In this document: positions 1 to 8,165 of the stretch, in pieces
Layout: each line of letters opens with the position of its first letter
Position numbering within the stretch: position 1 is the first letter of the stretch
Assembly (NCBI GenBank): GCA_025353085.1
Contig: JANXRI010000218.1
Span: 1 to 30,060, forward strand
Direction of reading: 5' to 3'
Source of the DNA: Betaproteobacteria bacterium
Lineage (GTDB): Bacteria > Pseudomonadota > Gammaproteobacteria > Burkholderiales > SG8-41
Length of the DNA: 30,060 nucleotides
Made by a program: the position numbers and the translations under genes
The notes under the pieces: model-generated
The model's input: only the letters and a program-made list of their open reading frames with translations
Databases searched by the model: none
What the model was told of the DNA's origin: nothing

Positions 1-689
1 ATCTTCTGATCGAGCACATTCTCGGCGCCAGTCCAATCACCTACACCGATGTCACTCCCATTGCGCAACTTTTCAATGAGTACGTCGCGTTTGTCGTCAA
101 AGCGGACAGTCCCTTGCGCAGCGGCCGGGATGTGATCACAAAATTGAAAGCGGACACGAGCTCCGTGAGCTTTGCCGTCGCGGCGAGTCTCGGCGGCTCC
201 AATCATATTGCGACGATGGTTGCGCTCAAACGCGCCGGTGTAGACGTCAAGAAACTGAAATTTGTGGTATTTAATTCGGGCGTGCAATCGCTGACGAACG
301 TAATGGGAGGACACGTCGATGTCGCTGCGATACCGGTGTCCGGTGCCGCGCCGCATGTGTCGGCGGGCAGATTGCGCGTCATTGCCGTGTCATCACCCGC
401 GCGTCTTGGCGGCGCTTTTGCAACGGTGCCGACGTGGAAGGAGCAGGGGTCGGACAGCGTGTTCTCGAGCGCCCGCGGCGTGATCGGGCCGAAAGGGATG
501 AGCGCCGGCCAGATCGCGTACTGGGAAAACGTGTTGGCCGCCGTGGTCGACACGGATGACTGGAAAAAAGAAATCGACACCAATTACTGGGAAAGCCATT
601 TCCTCAAGAGCGCCGACACCCGCAAATTGCTCAAGGCCCAGTATGACGAATTTAAAAATGTGCTGATCGACGTCGGCCTTGCGCGCTAG
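1..689 (+). CDS. Bug/TctC-family periplasmic solute-binding protein, 5'-truncated
   Basis: The reading frame is open from base 3 and ends at TAG 687-689, so only the C-terminal ~228 residues are present and the start and signal peptide lie before the window. The sequence has the hallmarks of tripartite tricarboxylate (TTT) receptors: an early LLIEHILGASP-like stretch, a glycine-rich SLGGSNH segment in the ligand-binding loop, then GGHVDVAAIPVSG and AGRLRVIAV, which match the family's 'G.vD.......a....G.lr.lav' region. Such proteins bind carboxylates in the periplasm. No TctA or TctB membrane partner is visible. It lies 30 nt upstream of the acyl-CoA ligase on the same strand, and a second TctC closes the cluster at 5793-6749, so it probably belongs to the same catabolic unit. 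The ligand is unknown. Confidence 0.88.
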   Translation, partial: LLIEHILGASPITYTDVTPIAQLFNEYVAFVVKADSPLRSGRDVITKLKADTSSVSFAVAASLGGSNHIATMVALKRAGVDVKKLKFVVFNSGVQSLTNVMGGHVDVAAIPVSGAAPHVSAGRLRVIAVSSPARLGGAFATVPTWKEQGSDSVFSSARGVIGPKGMSAGQIAYWENVLAAVVDTDDWKKEIDTNYWESHFLKSADTRKLLKAQYDEFKNVLIDVGLAR

Positions 690-719
690 GTCGGCAGCAA
701 ACATTCAGGAGTTTCCGCA

Positions 720-2852
720 GTGAGTCAGTCAACACTCGATCTCAAGCCATTTTTTTCGCCCGCCAGCGTAGCCCTGGTCGGTGCGACTGACGATCTCACG
801 CGTTTCGCCGGTCGCGTATTGATGCGCATGATGAATTTCGGCTATCAGGGCAAAGTCTTTCCGGTCAACCCGCGTTTTAAGGAAGTGCGCGGCCTTAAGA
901 GTTATCCGACTGTGCGCGATCTGCCCGCCGCACCCGATCACGTCGGTATCGTGGTGCCGGCGCAACGCGTGATGGGGATACTCGACGATTGTGCAGCACG
1001 CGGTGCGCGCTTCGCGACGATCTATACAGGCGGGTTCGCCGAGACCGGCACGGCGGAGGGGCGCGCTATGCAGGCCGCGATCGCCGCGTTCGCGCGCAAG
1101 ACCAGCATGCGCATCATGGGCCCGAACTGCAACGGCATGGTTAATTTTATCGATGGATTCGCGATGACGACCTCGGCGACGGTGGCGACGCGGCAGCCGG
1201 CCGGCAATGTCGGCGTCGTTGCGCAGAGCGGCGGCGCCGGCCAGGTCAACGTGATGTGGCGTGCACAGGAAGCCGGCGTGGGCATCAGTTATGAAGTGAG
1301 CTGCGGCAACTCCGCCGATCTGAATATTCTCGACTTCATCGAATTCATGATCGCCGATGCGGGCACCGACGTGATAATGGTACTCGCTGAAAATATTCCG
1401 GATGGCGCGCGGTTGTTAAAAGTAGCGCGGCGCGCAGCCGAGCGGGAAAAACCCATAGTCATGGTGAAGCTCGGCCGCACGGCAGCCGGCAGCCAAGCCG
1501 CTGCATCGCATACCGGCGCGATGGCCGGCGCGGATGAAGTCTGCGATGCGGCGCTGCGCCAGTGCGGCATCATCCGTGTGGACGACTGCAATGAGCTGTA
1601 CGAAACGGCGATGCTGTTGCGCACGCGCAGGTGGCCGCGCGGCAGTCGTGTGGCGGCCACGACGATTTCGGGCGGCAACGGTGTGCTGCTCGTCGATCTC
1701 GGTGCGAGTCTCGGCATGAGCTTTCCCGCGTATGGCGATAACACCCAGGCAAAGCTCGCGGAAGTTCTGCCGAAGCACGGCACAACGGCCAACCCCACGG
1801 ACGTCACCAACGCGGCGATCGGCGACCCGGATATGTTCAAGCGGTGCATTGAAGCGATCGCTGCCGATGACAACGTCGACGTGATAATCCCGATTTTTAC
1901 CTTGTCGGTCGCGAGCGACGTGCACCAGGCGGCCGCAGCAGCCAAGCTCACGGCAAAACCGGTGGCGATTCTGTGGACCGGCGCCTGCAATGACGATCCG
2001 GCGTTCACGGCGAAAAGCCTCGCGCTTGAAGGCGTGCCGGTTTACCGCAATACGTTAAGTTGTCTGAAAGCGGTGCGGGCGGCGATGAACTATGGAGAAT
2101 TTTTGCGCCAGCCACGTGCTGCTGCGTCGGCGCGACCGGCTGACATCGACGTCGATGCGGCACGCGCGCAACTTGCTGCGGCGGCCGGCACCTTAACGGA
2201 ACGCGACAGTAAAACCGTGCTCGCCGCCTATGGCTTTCCGGTTACACGCGAAGCACTCGCGGGTAGCGCAGCCGAAGCCGCACGCATCGCTGGTGAACTC
2301 GGCGGCGAGGTTGCGCTCAAGATTGAGTCAGCGGATATATCGCACAAGACTGAAGCGGGCGCCATACGATTGCATGTGAGCGGTGATACCGCAGTGCGCA
2401 GCGCCTACGACGAAGTGATGGCCGCCGCGGCCAAGTATAAGCAAGGCGCCAGGCTCGATGGCGTGCTGGTTCAGCAAATGGCGCCGCCCGGGCTCGAGTT
2501 CATGCTCGGACTTGTAGTCGATCCGGTCTTCGGTCCCGTAGTCGTGGCAGGACTTGGCGGTATACACATCGAAGTGCTGCATGATGTTGCCTACCGCGTC
2601 GCGCCGCTTGATAAGCAGCAGGCGCATGCAATGTTACGCGAGCTGCGTGGCTATAAAATGCTCGAAGGCGTGCGTGGCGCGGCCGCGCGCGATATCGATG
2701 CGTTGTGCGATCTGATCGCGCGCCTCTCATGGCTCGGTCATGATTGCGCAGATCAAATCGCGGAGCTCGACATTAATCCGCTGCTGCTGTACGCGACCGG
2801 CAATGGCGCGCGCGTCGTTGATGCGTTGATTGTTAAACGCGCACACGGGTGA
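720..2852 (+). CDS. NDP-forming acyl-CoA ligase (acetate-CoA ligase family)
   Basis: A 710-residue protein with the order CoA-binding Rossmann domain (FFSPASVALVGAT, about 11-140), succinyl-CoA-ligase-like domains (about 150-450) and a C-terminal ATP-grasp domain (about 485-705, with SADISHKTEAGA and ELDINPLLL). His264 in the SHTGA motif is the expected phospho-histidine of NDP-forming acyl-CoA synthetases. This family makes an acyl-CoA from an acid, CoA and ATP, or runs in reverse to make ATP. The start is GTG at 720, supported by an AGGAG ribosome site at 707-711. Fused one-chain forms are common in betaproteobacteria and often sit near Bug receptors and acyl-CoA dehydrogenases, as here. 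Inference: it activates the acid captured by the neighbouring receptors. The substrate cannot be read from the sequence. Confidence 0.9.
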   Translation: MSQSTLDLKPFFSPASVALVGATDDLTRFAGRVLMRMMNFGYQGKVFPVNPRFKEVRGLKSYPTVRDLPAAPDHVGIVVPAQRVMGILDDCAARGARFATIYTGGFAETGTAEGRAMQAAIAAFARKTSMRIMGPNCNGMVNFIDGFAMTTSATVATRQPAGNVGVVAQSGGAGQVNVMWRAQEAGVGISYEVSCGNSADLNILDFIEFMIADAGTDVIMVLAENIPDGARLLKVARRAAEREKPIVMVKLGRTAAGSQAAASHTGAMAGADEVCDAALRQCGIIRVDDCNELYETAMLLRTRRWPRGSRVAATTISGGNGVLLVDLGASLGMSFPAYGDNTQAKLAEVLPKHGTTANPTDVTNAAIGDPDMFKRCIEAIAADDNVDVIIPIFTLSVASDVHQAAAAAKLTAKPVAILWTGACNDDPAFTAKSLALEGVPVYRNTLSCLKAVRAAMNYGEFLRQPRAAASARPADIDVDAARAQLAAAAGTLTERDSKTVLAAYGFPVTREALAGSAAEAARIAGELGGEVALKIESADISHKTEAGAIRLHVSGDTAVRSAYDEVMAAAAKYKQGARLDGVLVQQMAPPGLEFMLGLVVDPVFGPVVVAGLGGIHIEVLHDVAYRVAPLDKQQAHAMLRELRGYKMLEGVRGAAARDIDALCDLIARLSWLGHDCADQIAELDINPLLLYATGNGARVVDALIVKRAHG

Positions 2853-2937
2853 TATCGAACATGGTTAAAAACGCGAATTATCGAGCTTCATAAATCATTA
2901 CATCGCCCGATTCGCTCACCATCACCCCCGACGCCAA

Positions 2938-2960
2938 CCCCTCTCCCCGAGGGCGAGGGG
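2938..2960. repeat. REP-like GC-rich stem-loop between acyl-CoA ligase and acyl-CoA dehydrogenase
   Basis: Within the 165-nt gap 2853-3017, CCCCTC (2938-2943) pairs exactly with GAGGGG (2955-2960). After one T/C mismatch, CCC (2945-2947) pairs with GGG (2951-2953), leaving a 3-nt loop. The wording 'cccctctcccc...gggcgagggg' resembles dispersed intergenic palindromes common in proteobacterial genomes. There is no U-tract, so it is not a simple intrinsic terminator. It could stabilise or terminate the upstream mRNA. Confidence 0.55.
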
Positions 2961-3017
2961 AGCGTCGAGCAAAATGCGCTGTCGCTTATTTAGAAAATAT
3001 CGATAAGGAACGCTGTA

Positions 3018-4193
3018 ATGGAAACGACCGCATTGGATATCGAATTAAGCGACGAACTTCGCGCCATGCGCGATGCGGTGCGGCGCTTCACCGAACGCGA
3101 ACTGGGGCCATGGGCTGAAGAGATCGACCGCACCGGCGAAATTCCCGCCGGGCTGATCGAGCTCATGCAGAAGAACGGTTATTGCGGCATGCGCCTGCCG
3201 GCCGAGTATGGCGGCGGCGGCCTCAGTCTTTTTCAGTATTGCATCGCGCTCGAAGAATTCAGCCGCTTGCACCGCGCGTTCACGATCGCCGCCAACTATT
3301 CGAGCGGCATGACGCCGATGGCAATTACACGCCATGGAACTGCCGCACAGAAGGAAAAGTATTTACGCGGATTCGCGGCAGGCAAGCTGAAATCAGCGTT
3401 CGCGCTGACCGAGCCGGAGGCCGGTTCGGACGCCGCCGGCATGCGCACGCGCGCTGAAAAAAACGCCAAGGGCTGGATACTCAACGGACGCAAACACTAC
3501 ATCAGCGGCGGGCATGTCGCGGATGTGATTATGGTGATGGCGGTGACCGATCCTGACAAGCGCGCGCGCGGCGGCATCACCGCCTTTTTGCTCGACCGCG
3601 GCACACCCGGTTTTTCGGTTACGCGCGTCGACACCACGATCGCAACCGACTCGATCAAGCTCGCTGAACTCACGTTCGAGAACTGCCAGCTTCCAGCCGA
3701 CGCAGTCATCGGTGAGGTGGGCGCGGGTTTCAAGGTCGCGATGGGCTCACTCAACGACGGGCGCATGTCGGTTTCCTGCTCGTGCGTCGGCGCGGCCGAG
3801 TCTCTGCTCGAGCGATCGACCGAGCATGCGAAAGTCAGGCGCACGTTCGGCAAGCTGCTCGCCGAGCGCCAGGCGATTCAGTGGATGCTGGCCGACTCGG
3901 CGGTCGATATCGCCGCGGCGCGCGCGCTGTGCTACGACGTGCTGCGCCGTCTCGAAAAGGGCGACAACGTCGGCTCGGCGGGCAGCATGTGCAAACTGTT
4001 CGCGTCCGAAATGGTCGGGCGCGTGGCCGATCGCGCGGTACAGATTCATGGCGGCATGGGTGTAATCCGCGGCTTTCCGGTCGAGCGCTTCTACCGCGAC
4101 GTGCGTCATTACCGCGTCGGCGAAGGCGCCTCTGAAATCCAGCGCATCGTGATTTCGCGCGATCTTTTGCGCGGCGTAAAAATCGCGGATTGA
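3018..4193 (+). CDS. acyl-CoA dehydrogenase (FAD-dependent)
   Basis: A 391-residue protein, normal length for the family. The N-terminal helical domain (1-120) is followed by the family signature FALTEPEAGSDA (about 131-142), which lines the FAD/substrate site. The C-terminal helical domain carries QIHGGMGVIRGFPVERFYRD. Glu369 in the GEGASEIQR motif matches the catalytic base position (Glu376 in human MCAD). It oxidises an acyl-CoA to the 2-enoyl-CoA, passing electrons to ETF. The ATG start has an AAGGA ribosome site at 3005-3009. Its stop overlaps the start of the thiolase-like gene (TGATG), indicating translational coupling and a shared pathway. Chain length and branching of the substrate cannot be decided. 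Confidence 0.93.
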   Translation: METTALDIELSDELRAMRDAVRRFTERELGPWAEEIDRTGEIPAGLIELMQKNGYCGMRLPAEYGGGGLSLFQYCIALEEFSRLHRAFTIAANYSSGMTPMAITRHGTAAQKEKYLRGFAAGKLKSAFALTEPEAGSDAAGMRTRAEKNAKGWILNGRKHYISGGHVADVIMVMAVTDPDKRARGGITAFLLDRGTPGFSVTRVDTTIATDSIKLAELTFENCQLPADAVIGEVGAGFKVAMGSLNDGRMSVSCSCVGAAESLLERSTEHAKVRRTFGKLLAERQAIQWMLADSAVDIAAARALCYDVLRRLEKGDNVGSAGSMCKLFASEMVGRVADRAVQIHGGMGVIRGFPVERFYRDVRHYRVGEGASEIQRIVISRDLLRGVKIAD

Positions 4194-5362
4194 TGATGCG
4201 AGAATCGACAGCAGCCATCGTCGGCATCGGCGAAAGCCGGGTCGGCCGGGTGACCGATCGCTCGGCATTGCAACTGCAAACCGACGCCGCGCAGGCTGCG
4301 CTCGCCGATGCCGGTCTCAAGATGGCGGATATCGATGGCTTGCTGACTACGCCGGTGCGGGTCGAGCATTGGAATATGCCGTGCGGCGTGGTTGCGCATC
4401 ATCTCGGCGTGCGCGCGAAGTATCTGTCGACCGTCGACATCGCAGGCGCATCCGGCTGCGGCATGATTCACCAGGCGGCGATGGCGATCGCCACGGGTCA
4501 ATGCACGACCGTGTTATGCGTCGCCGGCCAAAATTTGTTGTCGCATTCCACCCGCGCCACCGCCGTCAAAAGCATGGCCGAGGGCGGCAGCGCGCATCCC
4601 CAGTTCGAAGTGCCGTATGGGCCGCTCGTGCCGTCGCTCTATGCGCTTGTCGCTCAGCGTCATATGCACGAATACGGCACGACGCGCGAGCAGATGGCCG
4701 AAGTCGCCGTCACACTGCGGCATCACGCCAGCCTGAATCCGAACGCACACAAGCGCGAACCGATTACGATAAACGACGTTTTAAATTCAAAAAAAATCGC
4801 GTCGCCGCTGCATATTTTAGATTGCGCGATCGTGAGCGATGGCGCCGCCGCGGCGATCGTCACGAGCACTGAGCGTGCGCGCGATTTGAAGATGAAGCCG
4901 GTGCACCTGCTAGGGCAGGGCTACGGCTGCCGGCACAGTCATATCGGCGACACCGAACTCACGACGACCGGTGCGGTGGATGCAGGCGCAGCGGCGTTCA
5001 AGAGCGCAGGACTCACCCCTGCCGACATGGATTTCGCACAAATTTACGACTGCTTTACGATCACCGTGATCGTCGAGCTGGAAGACCTCGGTTTCTGCAA
5101 GAAGGGGGAGGGAGGCGCATTTGTTGCGGGCGGGCGCATTGGCATCGGCGGAGAGTTGCCGGTTACGACACATGGCGGCTTGTTGTCAGCCGGGCATCCG
5201 GGACTCGGCGGCGGTTTCTTCCACGTCATCGAGGCAGTGCGCCAGCTTCGCGGAGAAGCGGGCGAGCGCCAGGTGCAAGATGCCAAGCTCGCACTCGTTC
5301 ACGGCAATGGCGGTGTCATCAGCATTCACTGCACGTTGATACTCGGAGGCGTTGCGGCATGA
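4193..5362 (+). CDS. thiolase-like / SCP2-type lipid-transfer protein lacking the thiolase cysteines
   Basis: A 389-residue thiolase-fold protein. Starts at TTG 4190, ATG 4193 and ATG 4196 are all possible; ATG 4193 overlaps the upstream stop. The fold is shown by SDGAAAAIVTS, the YDCFT motif (Tyr285) and the AGHPGLGGG loop. In classical thiolases the nucleophile lies in a C-(A/G)-S-G motif; here the aligned residue is Gly85 (GASGCG). The second catalytic Cys (C-x-G-G-G) is replaced by HGNGG, while the GHP histidine remains. The SCP2/Ltp2 subgroup includes proteins that act as retro-aldolases with a DUF35 partner, and a DUF35 gene overlaps this stop codon by 4 nt (ATGA). Inference: it cleaves a C-C bond in a beta-hydroxyacyl-CoA rather than performing thiolysis. 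Fold is certain, reaction is not. Confidence 0.85.
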   Translation: MMRESTAAIVGIGESRVGRVTDRSALQLQTDAAQAALADAGLKMADIDGLLTTPVRVEHWNMPCGVVAHHLGVRAKYLSTVDIAGASGCGMIHQAAMAIATGQCTTVLCVAGQNLLSHSTRATAVKSMAEGGSAHPQFEVPYGPLVPSLYALVAQRHMHEYGTTREQMAEVAVTLRHHASLNPNAHKREPITINDVLNSKKIASPLHILDCAIVSDGAAAAIVTSTERARDLKMKPVHLLGQGYGCRHSHIGDTELTTTGAVDAGAAAFKSAGLTPADMDFAQIYDCFTITVIVELEDLGFCKKGEGGAFVAGGRIGIGGELPVTTHGGLLSAGHPGLGGGFFHVIEAVRQLRGEAGERQVQDAKLALVHGNGGVISIHCTLILGGVAA

Positions 5363-5796
5363 CAGCGCAAGCATTTGCAAGAGTTGCGAGCGAGCGCCCG
5401 TTGCCGGTGCCCGATGCTGCGACCGGCCCTTATTGGCAGGCGGCGCGCGAAGAGCGGCTGGTCATTCCGCGCTGCGATGATTGCGGCCATTATCATTTTT
5501 ATCCGCGCACGCTGTGCCCGCAATGCAGTTCGCCGGCTCTTAAATGGACGCAGGTGAGCGGCCACGGCGCCGTTTATTCGTTCACCGTCATTTATCGCGC
5601 ACCGAGCCCCGCGTTTTCGACCGCGGTGCCGTACGTGATCGCCGCCGTGAAATTGGCCGAGGGCCCGCACCTGATGACTAACATCGTCGGCATTGCACCG
5701 GACGCGGTTCGCATCGCGATGCCGGTGCAAGTCGTGTTCCAAAAATTTTCCGGGGAGATCACCTTGCCGATGTTCGAACCGGTGGAAAAGCAATGA
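5359..5796 (+). CDS. DUF35 zinc-ribbon/OB-fold protein (partner of thiolase-like protein)
   Basis: A 145-residue protein. An N-terminal helix is followed by a rubredoxin-like zinc ribbon with two CxxC pairs (CDDCGHYHFYPRTLCPQC, about 37-54) and a C-terminal OB fold (about 60-140: GHGAVYSFTVIYR, PYVIAAVKLAEGP). Proteins of this family (ChsH2 C-terminal domain, BbsA) pair with thiolase or hydratase partners, binding acyl-CoA or stabilising the complex. The gene starts by an ATGA overlap with the thiolase-like stop and ends by an ATGA overlap with the next gene, so all three should be made in matched amounts. Both zinc cysteine pairs are intact. Confidence 0.9.
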   Translation: MTAQAFARVASERPLPVPDAATGPYWQAAREERLVIPRCDDCGHYHFYPRTLCPQCSSPALKWTQVSGHGAVYSFTVIYRAPSPAFSTAVPYVIAAVKLAEGPHLMTNIVGIAPDAVRIAMPVQVVFQKFSGEITLPMFEPVEKQ

Positions 5797-6749
5797 TGCG
5801 TATGGTGTTTTTTATGATAGGCGTGAGCGTTGTTTCAATGGCCAACGCCCAGACTTATCCCGTGAAACCGGTGCGCTTTGTTTCGCCGTATCCGCCCGGC
5901 GGCGCCAACGACATACTCGCGCGCATTGTTGGCCAGAAACTGGGCGAAAGTCTGGGTCAGCAAATCGTAATCGAAAATCGCGGCGGCGCGACCGGCAATA
6001 TTGGCGCCGAATACGTCGCCAAAGCGCCGCCCGACGGTTACACGATTCTCATGGGGCAGGCGAGCAATCTCACCATCAACGTGAGCCTGATGAAGATGCC
6101 CTACGATCCGGTCAAAGATCTGGCGCCGGTGACGCTGGTCGCAACGACGCCGAATCTGCTGGTCGTGCATCCGTCATTGCCGGTGCGCACCGTGAAAGAT
6201 CTGGTCACACTCGCGAAGTCAAAGCCGGGGTCGATCAATTACGCGTCGTCGGGCAGCGGCAGTGCAGGTCATCTGGCGGGCGAATTATTCAATCGCGTAG
6301 CCAATGTCCAGATGGTGCACATTCCCTATAAAGGCGCGGCGCCGGCCCTGACCGACGTCGTCGCGGGGCAGGCGCAGCTTTATTTCACGTCGCCGATTTC
6401 GGCGCAGCCTTTCGTGAAGGGCGGCAGGCTGCGCATGGTTGCAGTGACGAGTCTCAAGCGCTCGGCCTCGATGCCTGACATACCGACGGTGGCCGAATCC
6501 GGTTATCCCGATTTCGACGTCGTGTCGTGGTGGGGCGTTTTGACGCCGGCGGCAGTTTCGAAAGAGATTATCGGCAAGCTGCACACTGAGATCGTGAAAG
6601 TGCTTGCATTGCCCGAGATCAAAGCGAAGTTCGCGGACCAGGGCGCTGACGTTGCAAGCAATACGCCCGAGCAGTTCGCCGCTTATATCAAAACGGAAAT
6701 CGCCAAATGGGGCAAGCTCATCAAGGAGCTCGGCGTCAAAAGTGAGTAG
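5793..6749 (+). CDS. Bug/TctC-family periplasmic solute-binding protein
   Basis: A complete 318-residue TTT receptor. The N-terminus is a Sec signal peptide (MMRMVFFMIGVSVVSMANA) with likely cleavage after ANA, before QTYPVKPV. Family motifs follow: RFVSPYPPGGANDILAR, the IVIENRGGATGNIGAEYVAKAPPDGYT segment (split here between IENRGG and PPDGYT), YASSGSGSAGHLAGELF and GGRLRMVAVTS. It binds a carboxylate ligand in the periplasm. Its ATG overlaps the DUF35 stop (ATGA), which ties the receptor to the catabolic enzymes. No TctAB membrane genes are next to it, which is usual for Bug proteins; it may use a distant transporter. The convergent gap 6750-6840 shows no clear terminator. Confidence 0.94.
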   Translation: MMRMVFFMIGVSVVSMANAQTYPVKPVRFVSPYPPGGANDILARIVGQKLGESLGQQIVIENRGGATGNIGAEYVAKAPPDGYTILMGQASNLTINVSLMKMPYDPVKDLAPVTLVATTPNLLVVHPSLPVRTVKDLVTLAKSKPGSINYASSGSGSAGHLAGELFNRVANVQMVHIPYKGAAPALTDVVAGQAQLYFTSPISAQPFVKGGRLRMVAVTSLKRSASMPDIPTVAESGYPDFDVVSWWGVLTPAAVSKEIIGKLHTEIVKVLALPEIKAKFADQGADVASNTPEQFAAYIKTEIAKWGKLIKELGVKSE

Positions 6750-6840
6750 ATGCAGCGTCCGCGTCATGCGCAAATGCTCCGGATACGTTGTCGTCTCCAC
6801 CGAAATGTAAGACTTCGGCCGAGGGGCGGACAGTAACTGA

Positions 6841-7449
6841 TTATGCGCGTGGCGGCACAGTTGCCTTGAACGACGGGCGCTCCGCGATCCGGTCGTACCA
6901 CGCCGCAAGTTTCGGATTGCGAGTCCGCCAGACAAAATCTGAATTTCGGACTTCTAGCCCCAGCGCACACGCGAGCGTGAGCTGCGCCATGTTCAATGCA
7001 CCCTGCATTACCGGATGATCCGATTTTGATTCCCAGTAGCGGGTCATGCGCTCGCCGCGAGCACGTTCGTGTTCGATAGTGGCGGGCGATTGTTCATTTT
7101 TTGATCTTGCCATTTCGCGGCCCCATACTGCCAATCCATCGAGCAAGCTTCGTGCGTGAGCTTCCATGCGCCAACCTTCCCAGGGTTCAGCACCGACTGG
7201 CAGATCGAACGCGGGTCGATTGTCCAGATGATCCAGATAAGCGCAGATGAGTGCTGATTCTTCATAGCCGATGCCGTCGTCCCGCATCAGGTATGGCACC
7301 CGGCCCGACGGATTGATGTTGTAGTACGGGCTGTCCGCGGTCCGCGTTTGGGCGACAATTGTTTCGACCCGATTGCCGAGTTCTTTTTCGATGACGACGA
7401 TTCGCGCCATGCGCGCATAAGGGGAGCCGGGTGTAACGTAAAGTTTCAT
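6841..7449 (-). CDS. glutathione S-transferase family protein
   Basis: A 202-residue protein with a thioredoxin-like N-terminal domain (MKLYVTPGSPYARMARIVV; Ser9-Pro10 in the glutathione-binding turn), the cis-proline stretch GRVPYL and the E-S pair in YEESALICAYLD that contacts the gamma-glutamyl group. A helical C-terminal domain follows (about 85-200). The start is ATG 7449, preceded by a purine-rich run with no strong ribosome site. The physiological substrate is unknown. It lies 95 nt downstream of the alkA-like gene on the same strand; a weak inverted repeat (ACCGTT 7510-7515 / AACGGT 7523-7528) lies in that gap. Confidence 0.88.
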   Translation of the reverse strand: MKLYVTPGSPYARMARIVVIEKELGNRVETIVAQTRTADSPYYNINPSGRVPYLMRDDGIGYEESALICAYLDHLDNRPAFDLPVGAEPWEGWRMEAHARSLLDGLAVWGREMARSKNEQSPATIEHERARGERMTRYWESKSDHPVMQGALNMAQLTLACALGLEVRNSDFVWRTRNPKLAAWYDRIAERPSFKATVPPRA

Positions 7450-7544
7450 TTTTTTTCTTTCGGGAGGAGAGCCATGCCATTCTCATACAAAAATCGTCCC
7501 GTTGGTTGAACCGTTGAGAATGAACGGTCATGAACGTTGCTCCG

Positions 7545-8165
7545 CTAGTACTCGACTGGCACCGGGTCGAGGCTGCGCCACATGTACCACGTGGCGACCG
7601 AGCGCCAGGGCTCCCAGCGTTTCGCAAATCTGATGAGTTGCTGACGGGTCCGCGGTTTACCTTTGTAGTAAAGCCGGCTCACCGCGTTCTGCAGACCGAT
7701 GTCGTCGAGCGGCAGCACGTCGGGCCGCATCAGGTAAAAAATCAGGAACATCTCGGCGGTCCAGCGCCCGATGCCGCGCACCTGGGTCAGCTCCGCGATT
7801 AATTCATCGTTGGTCATGGCGTGCCAGCGGTCGACGGAGAGCTTGTTCTCGGCGAAGTGGTGGGCCAGATCATGCAGGTAAATCACCTTGCCGCGCGACA
7901 GGCCGCACGCACGCAGTGCGTCGGCGTCGTGGCAGCGCAGCGCTTCGGGATGCATTTCGGGAACCGCCGCGATAACGCGGTTCCACACGCTTTGCGCGGC
8001 TTTCACCGAAATTTGCTGACCGACGATCGAGCGCGCGAGTGTGTTGAACGCGTCGCCGCGCGAGCGGAGCTGCAGACCCTTGGCGCTCGTGATCAATTCG
8101 CGCAGCACGGGATCGGCCGCCGCAAGTTCGCGCGTCGCCTGTTTCCAATAGCGGGGTGCAGTCAT
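7545..8165 (-). CDS. alkA: DNA-3-methyladenine glycosylase II (AlkA-like, HhH-GPD)
   Basis: A 206-residue base-excision repair glycosylase of the HhH-GPD superfamily that removes alkylated purines from DNA. Visible are the helix-hairpin-helix LTQVRGIGRWTAEMF (about 127-140) and the catalytic aspartate region LPLDDIGL (Asp154/Asp155). There is no lysine at the bifunctional-lyase position and no 4Fe-4S cysteine cluster, so it should be monofunctional. It is shorter than E. coli AlkA (282 aa) because the N-terminal TBP-like domain is missing, as in many compact homologues. A longer open frame runs upstream, but ATG 8165 is chosen because it overlaps the DUF2062 stop (ATGA) and opens the conserved MTAPRYWKQA start. 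Confidence 0.88.
   Translation of the reverse strand: MTAPRYWKQATRELAAADPVLRELITSAKGLQLRSRGDAFNTLARSIVGQQISVKAAQSVWNRVIAAVPEMHPEALRCHDADALRACGLSRGKVIYLHDLAHHFAENKLSVDRWHAMTNDELIAELTQVRGIGRWTAEMFLIFYLMRPDVLPLDDIGLQNAVSRLYYKGKPRTRQQLIRFAKRWEPWRSVATWYMWRSLDPVPVEY

Noticed and set aside
6285..6935. A long minus-strand open frame opposite the TctC gene
   Set aside because: It mirrors the codons of a well-supported gene and has no domain of its own; GC-rich DNA gives many such shadows.
7474..7509. An 11-codon + strand frame after GGGAGGAG upstream of the GST gene
   Set aside because: It lies antisense to the alkA-GST gap, has no recognisable content, and a strong SD by chance is likely in this purine-rich stretch.
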